From Bacteroidales bacterium (lineage in GTDB: Bacteria; Bacteroidota; Bacteroidia; Bacteroidales; Muribaculaceae): 23,986 nucleotides of DNA. Position numbers and translations under genes: made by a program. This document shows, piece by piece, positions 15,173 to 22,755 of this stretch (position 1 is its first letter; every line of letters begins with the position of its first letter). The stretch covers positions 1 through 23,986 of the forward strand of contig SFGS01000032.1 in NCBI GenBank assembly GCA_004557565.1, given 5' to 3'. The notes under the pieces were generated by a model. It was not told the DNA's origin. It worked only from the letters and a program-made list of their open reading frames with translations, and did not search any database.

Positions 15173-15787
15173 TTATAATTTAATTCCCAGGAAGCTCATG
15201 AAGGCAATACCCATAAGACCTGTAATAATAAATGTGATGCCGATGCCTCGCAATGGCTTTGGCACATTGCTGTAAGCCAGTTTCTCGCGGATAGCTGCAA
15301 GTCCCACGATGGCAAGCAGCCAACCGATACCCGAACCGGCACCATAAACGCCAGCAGTGAGTGCGCTGCTGAAATCCTTTTGCTGCATAAACAATGCACC
15401 GCCCAAGATGGCACAGTTCACCGCAATCAGCGGCAGGAATATGCCGAGCGAGTTGTAGAGGCTTGGCGAGAATTTTTCCACCGCCATTTCCACCAACTGT
15501 GTGGCTGATGCTATTACAGCGATAAACATGATGAGCCCCAAGAAACTGAGGTCGACATCTTTAAATTCTTCGCCCAACCATGCGAGTGCGCCTGGCTGAA
15601 GTATGTATTTGTCGAGCAAATAGTTGAGTGGCAATGTCACGATAAGCATAAATGTAACAGCCACGCCTAAGCCGAAAGCGGTTTTCACATTCTTGGATAC
15701 AGCCAAGTAGGAGCACATACCCAAGAAGTAGGCGAATATCATATTATCGACAAATATCGATTTTACGAATAGATTTAATTCTTCCAT
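15173..15787 (-). CDS. nqrE: Na+-translocating NADH:quinone reductase subunit E
   Basis: A 204-residue integral membrane subunit with six hydrophobic helices, homologous to NqrD and to RnfA. The Cys that help hold an intramembrane iron site are present at C25 (FLGMCSYLAVS) and C125 (IAVNCAILGGAL), in the two helices that are inverted relative to each other. Together with NqrD it forms the central electron wire between the cytoplasmic 2Fe-2S of NqrF and the FMN of NqrC. It lies 35 bases after nqrD and 15 before nqrF. Length and motifs are ordinary for the family. Confidence 0.95.
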   Translation of the reverse strand: MEELNLFVKSIFVDNMIFAYFLGMCSYLAVSKNVKTAFGLGVAVTFMLIVTLPLNYLLDKYILQPGALAWLGEEFKDVDLSFLGLIMFIAVIASATQLVEMAVEKFSPSLYNSLGIFLPLIAVNCAILGGALFMQQKDFSSALTAGVYGAGSGIGWLLAIVGLAAIREKLAYSNVPKPLRGIGITFIITGLMGIAFMSFLGIKL

Positions 15788-15822
15788 TTCTTTTAGTGAT
15801 ATTTTAGAATGCTACAATTATG

Positions 15823-16446
15823 TTACTTTTCTTGGAGTTCCTTGTCGTGTGCACGTTGAACCCAAATCACGCAAGCCACCACAATCAGAGCCATAGGCGG
15901 CAAAATCATTAAACCATTGTCCATATAGCCAGCGTCGTAAACGCATTGTGGAATCACCTTGTAGCCCATCAGAGAGCCAGAACCAAGCAGTTCGCGGAAG
16001 AATCCCACAATCACCAGTACCAAGCCGTAGCCCAGACCGTTGCCAATACCGTCGAGGAATGATGGCCAAGGCTTGTTGTGCATGGCGAATGCCTCAAGAC
16101 GGCCCATCAGAATACAGTTAGTGATGATAAGACCGATAAACACAGAAAGCTTTTTGCTCACGTCGTAGTTATATGCCAAGAGGAACTGTTGTACCATGAT
16201 TACGAGTGCAGCCACCACCACCAGTTGCACGATAATGCGGATAGTGGGTGGAATGGTGTTGCGAATCAATGAGATAATCACATTTGAGAACGCCAGCACT
16301 GCTATCACCGACACACTCATCACAATGGCAGGCTCAAGGCTCACCGTTACCGCCAGAGTGGAGCAGATACCCAAAACCTGAACAAGTACAGGATTGTCTT
16401 TAGAGAATGGGTTGAAAATAATTTCTTTACTTCTTTTTGATAACAT
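15823..16446 (-). CDS. nqrD: Na+-translocating NADH:quinone reductase subunit D
   Basis: A 207-residue integral membrane subunit with about six helices, paralogous to NqrE. Residues C28 (LGICSTLAV) and C111 (ITNCILMGR) correspond to the iron-ligating cysteines. The N-terminal FNPFSKDNPVLVQVLG is typical of NqrD. It works with NqrE in transferring electrons across the membrane, coupled to Na+ export. It lies only 8 bases after nqrC and 35 before nqrE in the operon, consistent with one transcript and equal stoichiometry. Confidence 0.95.
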   Translation of the reverse strand: MLSKRSKEIIFNPFSKDNPVLVQVLGICSTLAVTVSLEPAIVMSVSVIAVLAFSNVIISLIRNTIPPTIRIIVQLVVVAALVIMVQQFLLAYNYDVSKKLSVFIGLIITNCILMGRLEAFAMHNKPWPSFLDGIGNGLGYGLVLVIVGFFRELLGSGSLMGYKVIPQCVYDAGYMDNGLMILPPMALIVVACVIWVQRAHDKELQEK

Positions 16447-16454
16447 AGTGGAGA

Positions 16455-17171
16455 TTATTTAGTGGTTGAACCTTGAAGTGTCTGTAAAAACGCATCGTAG
16501 GGCTTTAAGCAGTCGTCCATCATCGCCGATACGCCACGGCTGGTGATGGTGGCACCCGAAATGGCGTCGATGGTTTCGGCTCCATTTGTGCTCTTTTGAC
16601 CTTTCTTCACCACTTCCACGCATTTAAAAGCACCGTCCATATAAATGTGCTTGCCCTTAAACTCGTTTTGGAAATCGCTTTCAGTGATTTTCGCACCAAG
16701 TCCTGGGGTTTCGCCTTGGTGTGAGAAATTGGTGCCGTAGATGGTCTTGCCATCGGCGTTGATAGCCACATAGCCCCAAATAGGTCCCCAAAGTCCTGCG
16801 CCATACACAGGAAAAATGTATTTAGTTTCACCTTTCACATTAGCCACAAACACAGGGAGCAAACGTTTAGTGGCTTTTATGTTATTAGCCATGTTCACGT
16901 TAAATGCCACGTTTTCGCTGCTGTCGGTCACTGCGCCCTTATCGTCAACGATATACTCCTTCACGATGTGGGTCTTGTAGTCGGCGGCGATGGCATCATC
17001 GTCTTCTGGAGTCACATTGATGGCTGCCAGAATTTGCTTTCTTGTGTCGTTGTCACGGTTGCGGTCTTGCTGTGGCTTCAACACCATATATATTAAAGCC
17101 AGCACTGCACCCACTATCACCACCATAATAGCGGAATAGACGATTTGATATGTATTACTGTTTTTGTTCAT
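16455..17171 (-). CDS. nqrC: Na+-translocating NADH:quinone reductase subunit C
   Basis: A 238-residue subunit with one N-terminal membrane helix (about 11-31) and a periplasmic FMN domain. The flavinylation motif D-A-I-SGAT-ITS places covalent FMN on T208. ApbE-type flavin transferase must supply the FMN; it is not in this window. GETPGLGAKITESDFQNEF (about 153-171) is another conserved stretch. The role is to pass electrons from NqrD/E to NqrB. Unlike its neighbours it has a textbook Shine-Dalgarno sequence. Spacing: 17 bases from nqrB, 8 to nqrD. Confidence 0.95.
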   Translation of the reverse strand: MNKNSNTYQIVYSAIMVVIVGAVLALIYMVLKPQQDRNRDNDTRKQILAAINVTPEDDDAIAADYKTHIVKEYIVDDKGAVTDSSENVAFNVNMANNIKATKRLLPVFVANVKGETKYIFPVYGAGLWGPIWGYVAINADGKTIYGTNFSHQGETPGLGAKITESDFQNEFKGKHIYMDGAFKCVEVVKKGQKSTNGAETIDAISGATITSRGVSAMMDDCLKPYDAFLQTLQGSTTK

Positions 17172-17179
17172 CTTCTTTT

Positions 17180-17185
17180 CCTCCT
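17180..17185 (-). promoter_or_regulatory. Strong Shine-Dalgarno site of nqrC
   Basis: Minus-strand AGGAGG sits 8 bases before the nqrC ATG, inside the 17-base nqrB-nqrC gap. Perfect SD sites are unusual in Bacteroidota, and none of the other nqr genes here shows one of this strength. Confidence 0.6.
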
Positions 17186-17188
17186 CTA

Positions 17189-18397
17189 TTATTTAGCGTT
17201 AGTGCGACTGAGTCGGCGTTGGATATTGCGGTTCACCACCACGTAGTCGATCAGTGGAGCGAATGCGTTCATCAGCAGCACTGCCAACATTGCGCCTTCG
17301 GGGTAACCGCCATTATACACGCGGATTAATACTGCCAGCAAACCAGTCAAGAAACCGAAAACAAACTGTCCGGTCTTGGTTCTGGCGCCAGTCACTGGGT
17401 CGGTGGCCATAAACACGGCTGCAAAGGCGAAACCGCCATAGCAGAGCTGTGCAAATGGGTCGATAAACGATGCTGGATAGGTGGCACTTGGGAATGCGTA
17501 AGCGATGCCCGCCATTGCCAGTCCGCCGGCAAACACGCTCAGCATCACACGCCATGAGGCGATGCCAGTGATGAGCAGAATCACGCCACCGATGAGGATT
17601 GCTGCCATTGAGGTTTCGCCAGGACTACCGGCGATGAATCCCCAGAAAGCGTCCATGGTGGTGATGTCGCCACCAACCACATCTTTCAACTGGTTGAGGC
17701 TGTCGCCCACGTTTGTAGCCACTTGTCCGAGTGGGGTTGCACCCGAAAAACCGTCAACCACGTTGCCTTCGCCAAAACCGAAGATACCGTCGGTTTTCAC
17801 AAATGCCTTGTCGCCGCTCATCCATGAAGGATAGCTGAAGAAAAGGAACGCGCGGGTGATGAGCGCCACATTAAATAGATTCATACCTGTGCCGCCAAAC
17901 ACCTCCTTGGCAAATACCACGGCAAAAGCAGTAGCCACGGCTGTCATCCAAAGTGGAGTGTTGATGGGCACGATAAGCGGAATGAGCAGACCTGTCACCA
18001 GGAAGCCTTCCTGAATTTCCTTATGGTGGATTTGCGCACCGATAAACTCAATGCCAAGACCCACGCCATAGCTTACCACAATCACTGGGAGCATAGCCAA
18101 GAAACCAAAAAGGAGCATAGTGGACCATGATGCCGATGCTTCACCTATGGCAAGGTAGTGCTGATATCCCACATTATACATACCAAACACCAGACAGGGG
18201 AGAAGTGCCACGATCACGGTGCTCATGGTGCGCTTCATGTCGTTCTGGTCATGAATGTGCGTGCCCGTTCTCGATGTGGTGTTGGGTGTGAACAAGAATG
18301 TTTCGAAGCCATCGAACACCGATTCGAGTTTGGCAAACTTGCCACCCTCTTGGAACGATGGTTTCATCTTGTCCAATAAATTTCTAAGAGCTTTCAC
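17189..18397 (-). CDS. nqrB: Na+-translocating NADH:quinone reductase subunit B
   Basis: A 402-residue integral membrane subunit with about ten hydrophobic helices, homologous to RnfD. The covalent-FMN motif DGFSGATPLGQ (215-225) puts FMN on T221; GFLVTGLLIPLIVPINTPLW (131-150) and FGGTGMNLFNVALITRAF (167-184) are conserved core stretches. It carries FMN and riboflavin in the family, forms the Na+ channel, and passes electrons to quinone. The N-terminus MKALRNLLDKMKPSF is the usual amphipathic start. 42 bases downstream of nqrA; no sign of truncation. Confidence 0.96.
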   Translation of the reverse strand: MKALRNLLDKMKPSFQEGGKFAKLESVFDGFETFLFTPNTTSRTGTHIHDQNDMKRTMSTVIVALLPCLVFGMYNVGYQHYLAIGEASASWSTMLLFGFLAMLPVIVVSYGVGLGIEFIGAQIHHKEIQEGFLVTGLLIPLIVPINTPLWMTAVATAFAVVFAKEVFGGTGMNLFNVALITRAFLFFSYPSWMSGDKAFVKTDGIFGFGEGNVVDGFSGATPLGQVATNVGDSLNQLKDVVGGDITTMDAFWGFIAGSPGETSMAAILIGGVILLITGIASWRVMLSVFAGGLAMAGIAYAFPSATYPASFIDPFAQLCYGGFAFAAVFMATDPVTGARTKTGQFVFGFLTGLLAVLIRVYNGGYPEGAMLAVLLMNAFAPLIDYVVVNRNIQRRLSRTNAK

Positions 18398-18439
18398 TAT
18401 TATATTTTCTTTATAGATTAATACTCAGTTGATTCTTGA

Positions 18440-19774
18440 TTATTCCATTTCCTTGCGCATTCTGTCCAAACCCTCACGCACGATGCGCTGGAGTTCAAGC
18501 TTCGACGTGTCGGCATATTCGGCAAGTGCGAAATCTTCGGGGGCAACCTCGTAGATGCCGAGTTGCTCCATCTTGTCGATGTCGAAAGCGATAATGGCTT
18601 TGATAAGGAATTCGCTGTAAATGTCCATTGGCAGCATACGGTCGTATTCGCCGCTCATCACGATGGCTCTTTCGCCGCCATTGATGCGCGCGTCCATTTC
18701 ATTGCTCTTTTTGCCGCCGCCAAACAGCCAGTGTGTGAAATTGTGATACACACTGAATTTCTTTGGGCTCAGCGATGCCCAACCCAAGAACTCGTCTTTG
18801 TGAATCAACTCTGGAATCACGGTCACTTGGCGGTAAGGGAAGCGAAGGTAAGCGTCTTTTGGCGTCTTAACGCCGCTGAGCACATTGCCGCAGATGATTC
18901 GGACGGTTTCGCCATCGTTTTTCAAATTGCCGTTGAGCAATGATGAAATCTGGCAACCGATAGTGCAAGCCATATATTTTGGCGTGCTCACCTCTGAACC
19001 AACCACAGCCACGGTGGTGTCGAAGTCGATAAAGCCTTCTGTGAACAGGTGGCCAATGCGTGCGAGTGTCACCACATCTAATGTGATGATGGTTTCACCT
19101 TTATTTACTGGCGCAATGTTGGCGGCTTGAACGCCAGCGTTGCCAGCAGGGTGAGGACCCTTGAATATCACGGTTTCGGCATTCGCAGCCTCAAACACAT
19201 CATCTTCTCTGCAACCGAGGTACACATTGCCCTTAGTGAGCGATTTCAGTATTTCTACACCTTTTTCAATGTATTTTCTCTTCTCGCCAAGCACCACGCT
19301 CAGTGATGGGGCCAAAGGAGCCGAGTCGAAGCAGGTGACGAACACATCGCGGATTTCAGCATCGGGTTTAGGCACGATGTCGTATGGGCGTTGGCGTGTC
19401 ATACACCACAAGCCTGATTCCAGCAGCACGCTTTTTGCGTCATTCTTCAGGTCGAATGTCTTTTTGTTGCCGGAATTGTCGGGCTCGATAACGATTGACT
19501 CAATTTTTCGGCGTTCGCCACGGTTCACGGCCTTCACCACGCCAGCCACAGGCGATGTCACCTTGATGCTCTCGTAGTTCTTGTCGTGGTACAGCACATC
19601 GCCAGCGGCCACGTTGTCGCCCTCTTTCACTTCCATTCTGGGGACAATGCCAGTGAAGTCGTCGGGGATTACGGCGTAAAGCGCGCTTTTTGATGCCGGC
19701 GTCACTTCATCAGACACGATTCCTCCTTGGAGTTTGAGGTCGTAGCCTTTTTTCAGTTTAATCAATGTTGCCAT
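18440..19774 (-). CDS. nqrA: Na+-translocating NADH:quinone reductase subunit A
   Basis: A 444-residue peripheral subunit without predicted membrane helices, the first gene of the operon, thought to take part in quinone binding with NqrB. The N-terminus MATLIKLKKGYDLKLQGG and a biotinyl/lipoyl-like segment (around VKEGDNVAAGDVLYHDKNY) are typical; so are FKGPHPAGNAGVQA and GERAIVMSGEYDRMLPMDIY. The frame is open for 32 more codons (to 19870), but that extension would begin within the -7 element of the promoter at 19868-19875 and is not family-like, so I use the internal ATG. A 42-base gap to nqrB suggests a single transcript. It distinguishes this complex from Rnf, which has RnfC instead. Confidence 0.95.
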   Translation of the reverse strand: MATLIKLKKGYDLKLQGGIVSDEVTPASKSALYAVIPDDFTGIVPRMEVKEGDNVAAGDVLYHDKNYESIKVTSPVAGVVKAVNRGERRKIESIVIEPDNSGNKKTFDLKNDAKSVLLESGLWCMTRQRPYDIVPKPDAEIRDVFVTCFDSAPLAPSLSVVLGEKRKYIEKGVEILKSLTKGNVYLGCREDDVFEAANAETVIFKGPHPAGNAGVQAANIAPVNKGETIITLDVVTLARIGHLFTEGFIDFDTTVAVVGSEVSTPKYMACTIGCQISSLLNGNLKNDGETVRIICGNVLSGVKTPKDAYLRFPYRQVTVIPELIHKDEFLGWASLSPKKFSVYHNFTHWLFGGGKKSNEMDARINGGERAIVMSGEYDRMLPMDIYSEFLIKAIIAFDIDKMEQLGIYEVAPEDFALAEYADTSKLELQRIVREGLDRMRKEME

Positions 19775-19867
19775 ATATATATGAATAATGTTTATGTAAT
19801 TCTCTGTGTAGAGAGGGCTGCATTCATCTAAACAAGCAAAATGCCAGCAGCCAGTATAGTCGTTTTG

Positions 19868-19875
19868 CAAAGATA
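19868..19875 (-). promoter_or_regulatory. -7 element of the nqr operon promoter
   Basis: Minus-strand TATCTTTG matches TAnnTTTG, giving a leader of about 85-90 bases before the nqrA ATG. No clear TTTG is seen at -33. Confidence 0.5.
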
Positions 19876-20076
19876 CTATTTTTATCTTATATATAATGTA
19901 TCATTGCCCCATAAAATTGCAATTTTCTCCTTGCCGCTGCGTGTTGATGTGTGGCCGAGTTGTGCCTTCAGGTATAAATCGCATTATGAAATGAGCAGGA
20001 AATGGCTTTTTTCCGCATTACATCAAATTTAACTTTAAAAAATCCATAAAATTTAGGTCAAAATTATTCTTTATTC

Positions 20077-20107
20077 TTTCATTATTGAATATTTTGTAAT
20101 AAATTTG
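20077..20107 (+). promoter_or_regulatory. Candidate promoter of the exbB-tonB operon
   Basis: TTTC (20077-20080), 19 bases, then TAAATTTG (20100-20107) fits TAnnTTTG exactly and TTTG with one mismatch. The predicted leader is about 195 bases, long enough to contain the small ORF at 20170-20274. Confidence 0.4.
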
Positions 20108-20169
20108 CCATTAATTACTGGATAATACCCCCAAATACAACCCGTGTGAAAGGCGCATTATTCTGTAAG

Positions 20170-20274
20170 ATGGTGAACATAAGCGATATAGCAATTTTAC
20201 CTATGCTGGTAGTCCTTCTCTTAATAGGGCTTTTTGGCGTGCAAAAAAAACAATATTTTATATTAACTATTTAA
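20170..20274 (+). CDS. Candidate 34-residue single-pass membrane peptide in the exbB leader
   Basis: A short ATG-to-TAA frame (positions 20170-20274) upstream of exbB on the same strand. Residues 7-24 (IAILPMLVVLLLIGLFGV) are strongly hydrophobic and are followed by QKKQ, the pattern of a single membrane helix with positive-inside end. There is no good Shine-Dalgarno sequence before it, and the region is A/T-rich, so chance is a real alternative. It could be a small accessory subunit of the ExbB complex, a leader peptide that regulates exbB, or not translated. Confidence 0.2.
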   Translation: MVNISDIAILPMLVVLLLIGLFGVQKKQYFILTI

Positions 20275-20310
20275 TTTATTATTTTTTAACTATTATTTTT
20301 ATTTAAATTT

Positions 20311-21216
20311 ATGGAAGCAACAAAGCAAAACGCTCAGCAGCCAAAACCTCAGGCTCCTGTTGCTAAGAAAGCTAACAATGGCGTTAGCAGTAATGTGGGT
20401 GGCATCAAGAATGCTTTTATCGTTATTTTAATCAGCTTCGTGATTGCTGAATGTTTCTACCTCTTCGGTTTGGGTAGTTTCTTCGAATATAGCGATGGCA
20501 ACACTTACGCTTCTCACTTCTTCGCTCCTACTAAGGACGAAGGTGTAACTAGCAACCCAACTAACCTTCTCGGTACTATGTACCTCGGTGGTTTCGTTGT
20601 GCCTTTCATTCTCACCTGCCTTTTGACAGTGCTCACTCTCACAGTTGAACGCTTCATCGCTCTTGGCAAGGCTGCTGGTAAGGGTAACCAAACCAAGTTC
20701 GTTGCTGAAGTGAAGAAAGCTCTTAACGAAAAGAACGTTGCTAAGGCTGAAGAACTCTGCAAGAAGCAACAAGGTACTGTTGGTGCTATCGTTTTCTCTA
20801 CTCTCGGTAAGTACAAAGAAATGGAAGCTAACACTGTTCTTCCTAAGGAACAAAAGCTTGCTGTTATCCAACAACAACTTGAAGAAGCTACCGCTCTTGA
20901 AATGCCATCATTGCAACAAAACCTCCCAATCTTGGCAACTATGACTACTCTTGGTACCCTCCTCGGTTTGTTTGGTACCGTTGTTGGTATGATCAAGTCA
21001 TTCCAGGCTCTTGGTAACGCTGGTGCTCCTGACTCAGCTGAACTTTCTAAGGGTATTTCTGAAGCACTTGTTAACACTGCATCTGGTATTCTTACCGCAG
21101 TATGCGCTCTCATTGGTTATAACTTCTTTACTAACAAGATTGATAATCTCACCTACGCAGTTGACGAACTCGGTTTCGCTATCGTAAACGCTTACGCTGC
21201 TAACCACGCTAACTAA
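20311..21216 (+). CDS. exbB: ExbB/TolQ/MotA-family proton channel protein
   Basis: A 301-residue inner-membrane protein. Hydrophobic helices lie at about 33-54, 92-113, 205-227 and 251-275; the last two (ATMTTLGTLLGLFGTVVGMI and ALVNTASGILTAVCALIG) are the MotA/TolQ/ExbB signature helices. A cytoplasmic helical domain (about 118-200) follows helix 2. With ExbD it forms the ion-driven motor that energises TonB. The N-terminal ~30 residues are hydrophilic, Gln/Pro/Ala-rich. First gene of exbB-exbD-exbD-tonB, 63 bases ahead of the first exbD. Its codons are strikingly restricted (GCT, GTT, GGT, CTC/CTT, AAG, GAA), which suggests very high expression. Confidence 0.93.
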   Translation: MEATKQNAQQPKPQAPVAKKANNGVSSNVGGIKNAFIVILISFVIAECFYLFGLGSFFEYSDGNTYASHFFAPTKDEGVTSNPTNLLGTMYLGGFVVPFILTCLLTVLTLTVERFIALGKAAGKGNQTKFVAEVKKALNEKNVAKAEELCKKQQGTVGAIVFSTLGKYKEMEANTVLPKEQKLAVIQQQLEEATALEMPSLQQNLPILATMTTLGTLLGLFGTVVGMIKSFQALGNAGAPDSAELSKGISEALVNTASGILTAVCALIGYNFFTNKIDNLTYAVDELGFAIVNAYAANHAN

Positions 21217-21279
21217 TTAATAGTGGTTTTGTGAGATAATACAATTTTTTTAAAAAGTAAAAAGTAAAAACAAAAAACA

Positions 21280-21987
21280 ATGGGAAAAGTCAAAGTTAAG
21301 AAAAAAGACCCACGTATCGACATGACCGCTATGTCGGACGTTACCGTTCTTCTGCTGACTTTCTTCATGTTGACATCTACCTTCCTTCAGGAAGAACCAG
21401 TTAAGGTGATTACTCCAGCTTCTGTATCAGAAGATGTGGTACCTGAACAGAAATTGATTACTGTGCTGGTTAGCCAGAACGAACACGATGGACATGGACA
21501 GGTGTTCATGGAAATTGTGGGCGCTTCAAAGAAAGACGATGCTGACTCTGCATTTACTACTGAAAACGTAAAGAAGCAAGTTCTGCAAATCATGGCTCAA
21601 AAGCACAACATTCAGTTCTCAGCCCAAAACTACAAAGACTTCGCTAAGCTCAATGCGTTCGGTCACCCAATCAAGGATTTGAAGAAGTGGCTCGACCTTC
21701 CAGTTAACGAACGTGCTGAAGCCCTGAAGAATAGTCCTGGTATTCCTATCAGTATGACTAACTATGGTGGCGAACTGACTGAGTTCCAAGAATGGATTCG
21801 TGCATGTGCAGAAGTATTCTCTATGCGCGATGATGCAACAGAAGATATCAGAAGTGGTAAGGCAATTGCTATCAAGGCTGATGCAAACACCCCTTACCGT
21901 ATGGTTGAAATCGTAATGAACAACTTGCAGTCTATCAAACGTAACAAGTTTACTTTGATGACTTCATTAAAAACCGCTAAAGATTAA
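21280..21987 (+). CDS. exbD: ExbD/TolR-family biopolymer transport protein (first copy)
   Basis: A 235-residue protein. A short basic cytoplasmic start (MGKVKVKKKDPRID), then one membrane helix (about 21-38, VTVLLLTFFMLTSTF) preceded by D20, the membrane aspartate that carries ions in ExbD/TolR. The periplasmic part is about 195 residues, against roughly 100 in E. coli ExbD (141 in all); the extra part (about 85-150) has no motif that I recognise. The end (MVEIVMNNLQSIKRNKFTLMT) matches the usual ExbD strand-helix end. It is followed by the second exbD after only 6 bases, so the two are probably co-translated and could form hetero-assemblies. Confidence 0.9.
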   Translation: MGKVKVKKKDPRIDMTAMSDVTVLLLTFFMLTSTFLQEEPVKVITPASVSEDVVPEQKLITVLVSQNEHDGHGQVFMEIVGASKKDDADSAFTTENVKKQVLQIMAQKHNIQFSAQNYKDFAKLNAFGHPIKDLKKWLDLPVNERAEALKNSPGIPISMTNYGGELTEFQEWIRACAEVFSMRDDATEDIRSGKAIAIKADANTPYRMVEIVMNNLQSIKRNKFTLMTSLKTAKD

Positions 21988-21993
21988 AGTAAT

Positions 21994-22719
21994 ATGGGAA
22001 AGAAAGATTTAAGTCGTCAGAAAAAATTTGAGACCCGTATCGACTTTACTCCTATGGTTGATATGAACATGTTGTTGATCACCTTCTTCATGTTGTGTAC
22101 AACAATGTTGAAGTCTCAGACTTTGAAAATTGCTCTTCCTTCGAATAGTAACGAAGCTATGCAGGAAAAGAACCAAAACCAAGCTGCTGAATCTCAGGCT
22201 TTCACTATCATCCTTGATGGTAAGGAAGAAGAGAAAGATGGTATTTACTCATCTACGGCTGCTAACTCTAAGTTCTATTACTACGAAGGTAAACTCGATC
22301 CAGCTCAAGCAGCTACTCAGCTGATTGAAGCTAAAGGTATTGGCATCAAGGGTTCAACCGACACCAACTTCCTGACTGTGATTCTTCAAAAGAAGAATGA
22401 AAAGGCATTGAAGAAGATTAGTGAATTCAAGAAGAAATGGGAAAACCACGGTTACTCTAACGACGATGCTCAAAACGATGCTGGTTATCAAGCCGACGCA
22501 ACTAAGGTACTTGCTGAACTCAATGAGGCTCATCAAACTCCTATCGTTATGATCAAGCCTACAAGCCGTGCAAGCTACTCTGATGTGATTGCTCTGCTCG
22601 ACCAAATGCAAATCAATAGCATTGGTACATTCCAGATCGAGACTCTCAGTAAGGATGATTCAACCGCATTGGCAGTTAAGGGCGTTCAGCTCCCACCTGC
22701 TCCAGGCGCTAAGAAGTAA
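21994..22719 (+). CDS. exbD: ExbD/TolR-family biopolymer transport protein (second copy)
   Basis: A 241-residue paralogue of the preceding protein. Layout is the same: basic start (MGKKDLSRQKKFETRIDFTP), membrane helix about 24-39 (MNMLLITFFMLCTTML) with D23 just before it, and a long periplasmic region. The two share the RIDxT(P/A)MxD motif but little beyond the helix, so the duplication is old. The insert here (about 80-175) carries a Lys/Glu-rich segment (LQKKNEKALKKISEFKKKW). C-terminus: SYSDVIALLDQMQINSIGTF, the standard ExbD end. It lies 36 bases before tonB. Tandem exbD pairs are common in Bacteroidota. Confidence 0.9.
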   Translation: MGKKDLSRQKKFETRIDFTPMVDMNMLLITFFMLCTTMLKSQTLKIALPSNSNEAMQEKNQNQAAESQAFTIILDGKEEEKDGIYSSTAANSKFYYYEGKLDPAQAATQLIEAKGIGIKGSTDTNFLTVILQKKNEKALKKISEFKKKWENHGYSNDDAQNDAGYQADATKVLAELNEAHQTPIVMIKPTSRASYSDVIALLDQMQINSIGTFQIETLSKDDSTALAVKGVQLPPAPGAKK

Positions 22720-22755
22720 TGATGTGGATTTATTAATATTTAAACAAAGAAGATT

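Larger units (their letters stand above)
19775..20310. other. Divergent intergenic region between nqrA and exbB
   Basis: A 536-base A/T-rich region with no long gene. It holds the nqr promoter (-7 at 19868-19875) and about 90 bases of nqrA leader, with small stems such as TCTCT-GTGT-AGAGA (19801-19814) and GGCTG/CAGCC (19816-19820, 19848-19852). On the other side it holds a candidate exbB promoter (20077-20107), a long plus-strand leader and a 34-codon ORF (20170-20274). The last ~60 bases before exbB are nearly pure A/T, like leaders of highly expressed Bacteroidota genes. Confidence 0.6.

Noticed and set aside
13874..19774. Rnf complex instead of Na+-NQR
   Set aside because: The operon has NqrA and the NADH/FAD/2Fe-2S subunit NqrF, which Rnf lacks, and has no RnfB or RnfC.
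19775..19870. N-terminal extension of NqrA from an upstream ATG
   Set aside because: The extension starts within the promoter -7 element and precedes the standard MATLIKLKKGYDL start.
20514..21113. 199-codon minus-strand frame inside exbB
   Set aside because: Antisense shadow caused by the strong codon bias of exbB; the product is Ser/Arg/Pro-rich with no recognisable features.
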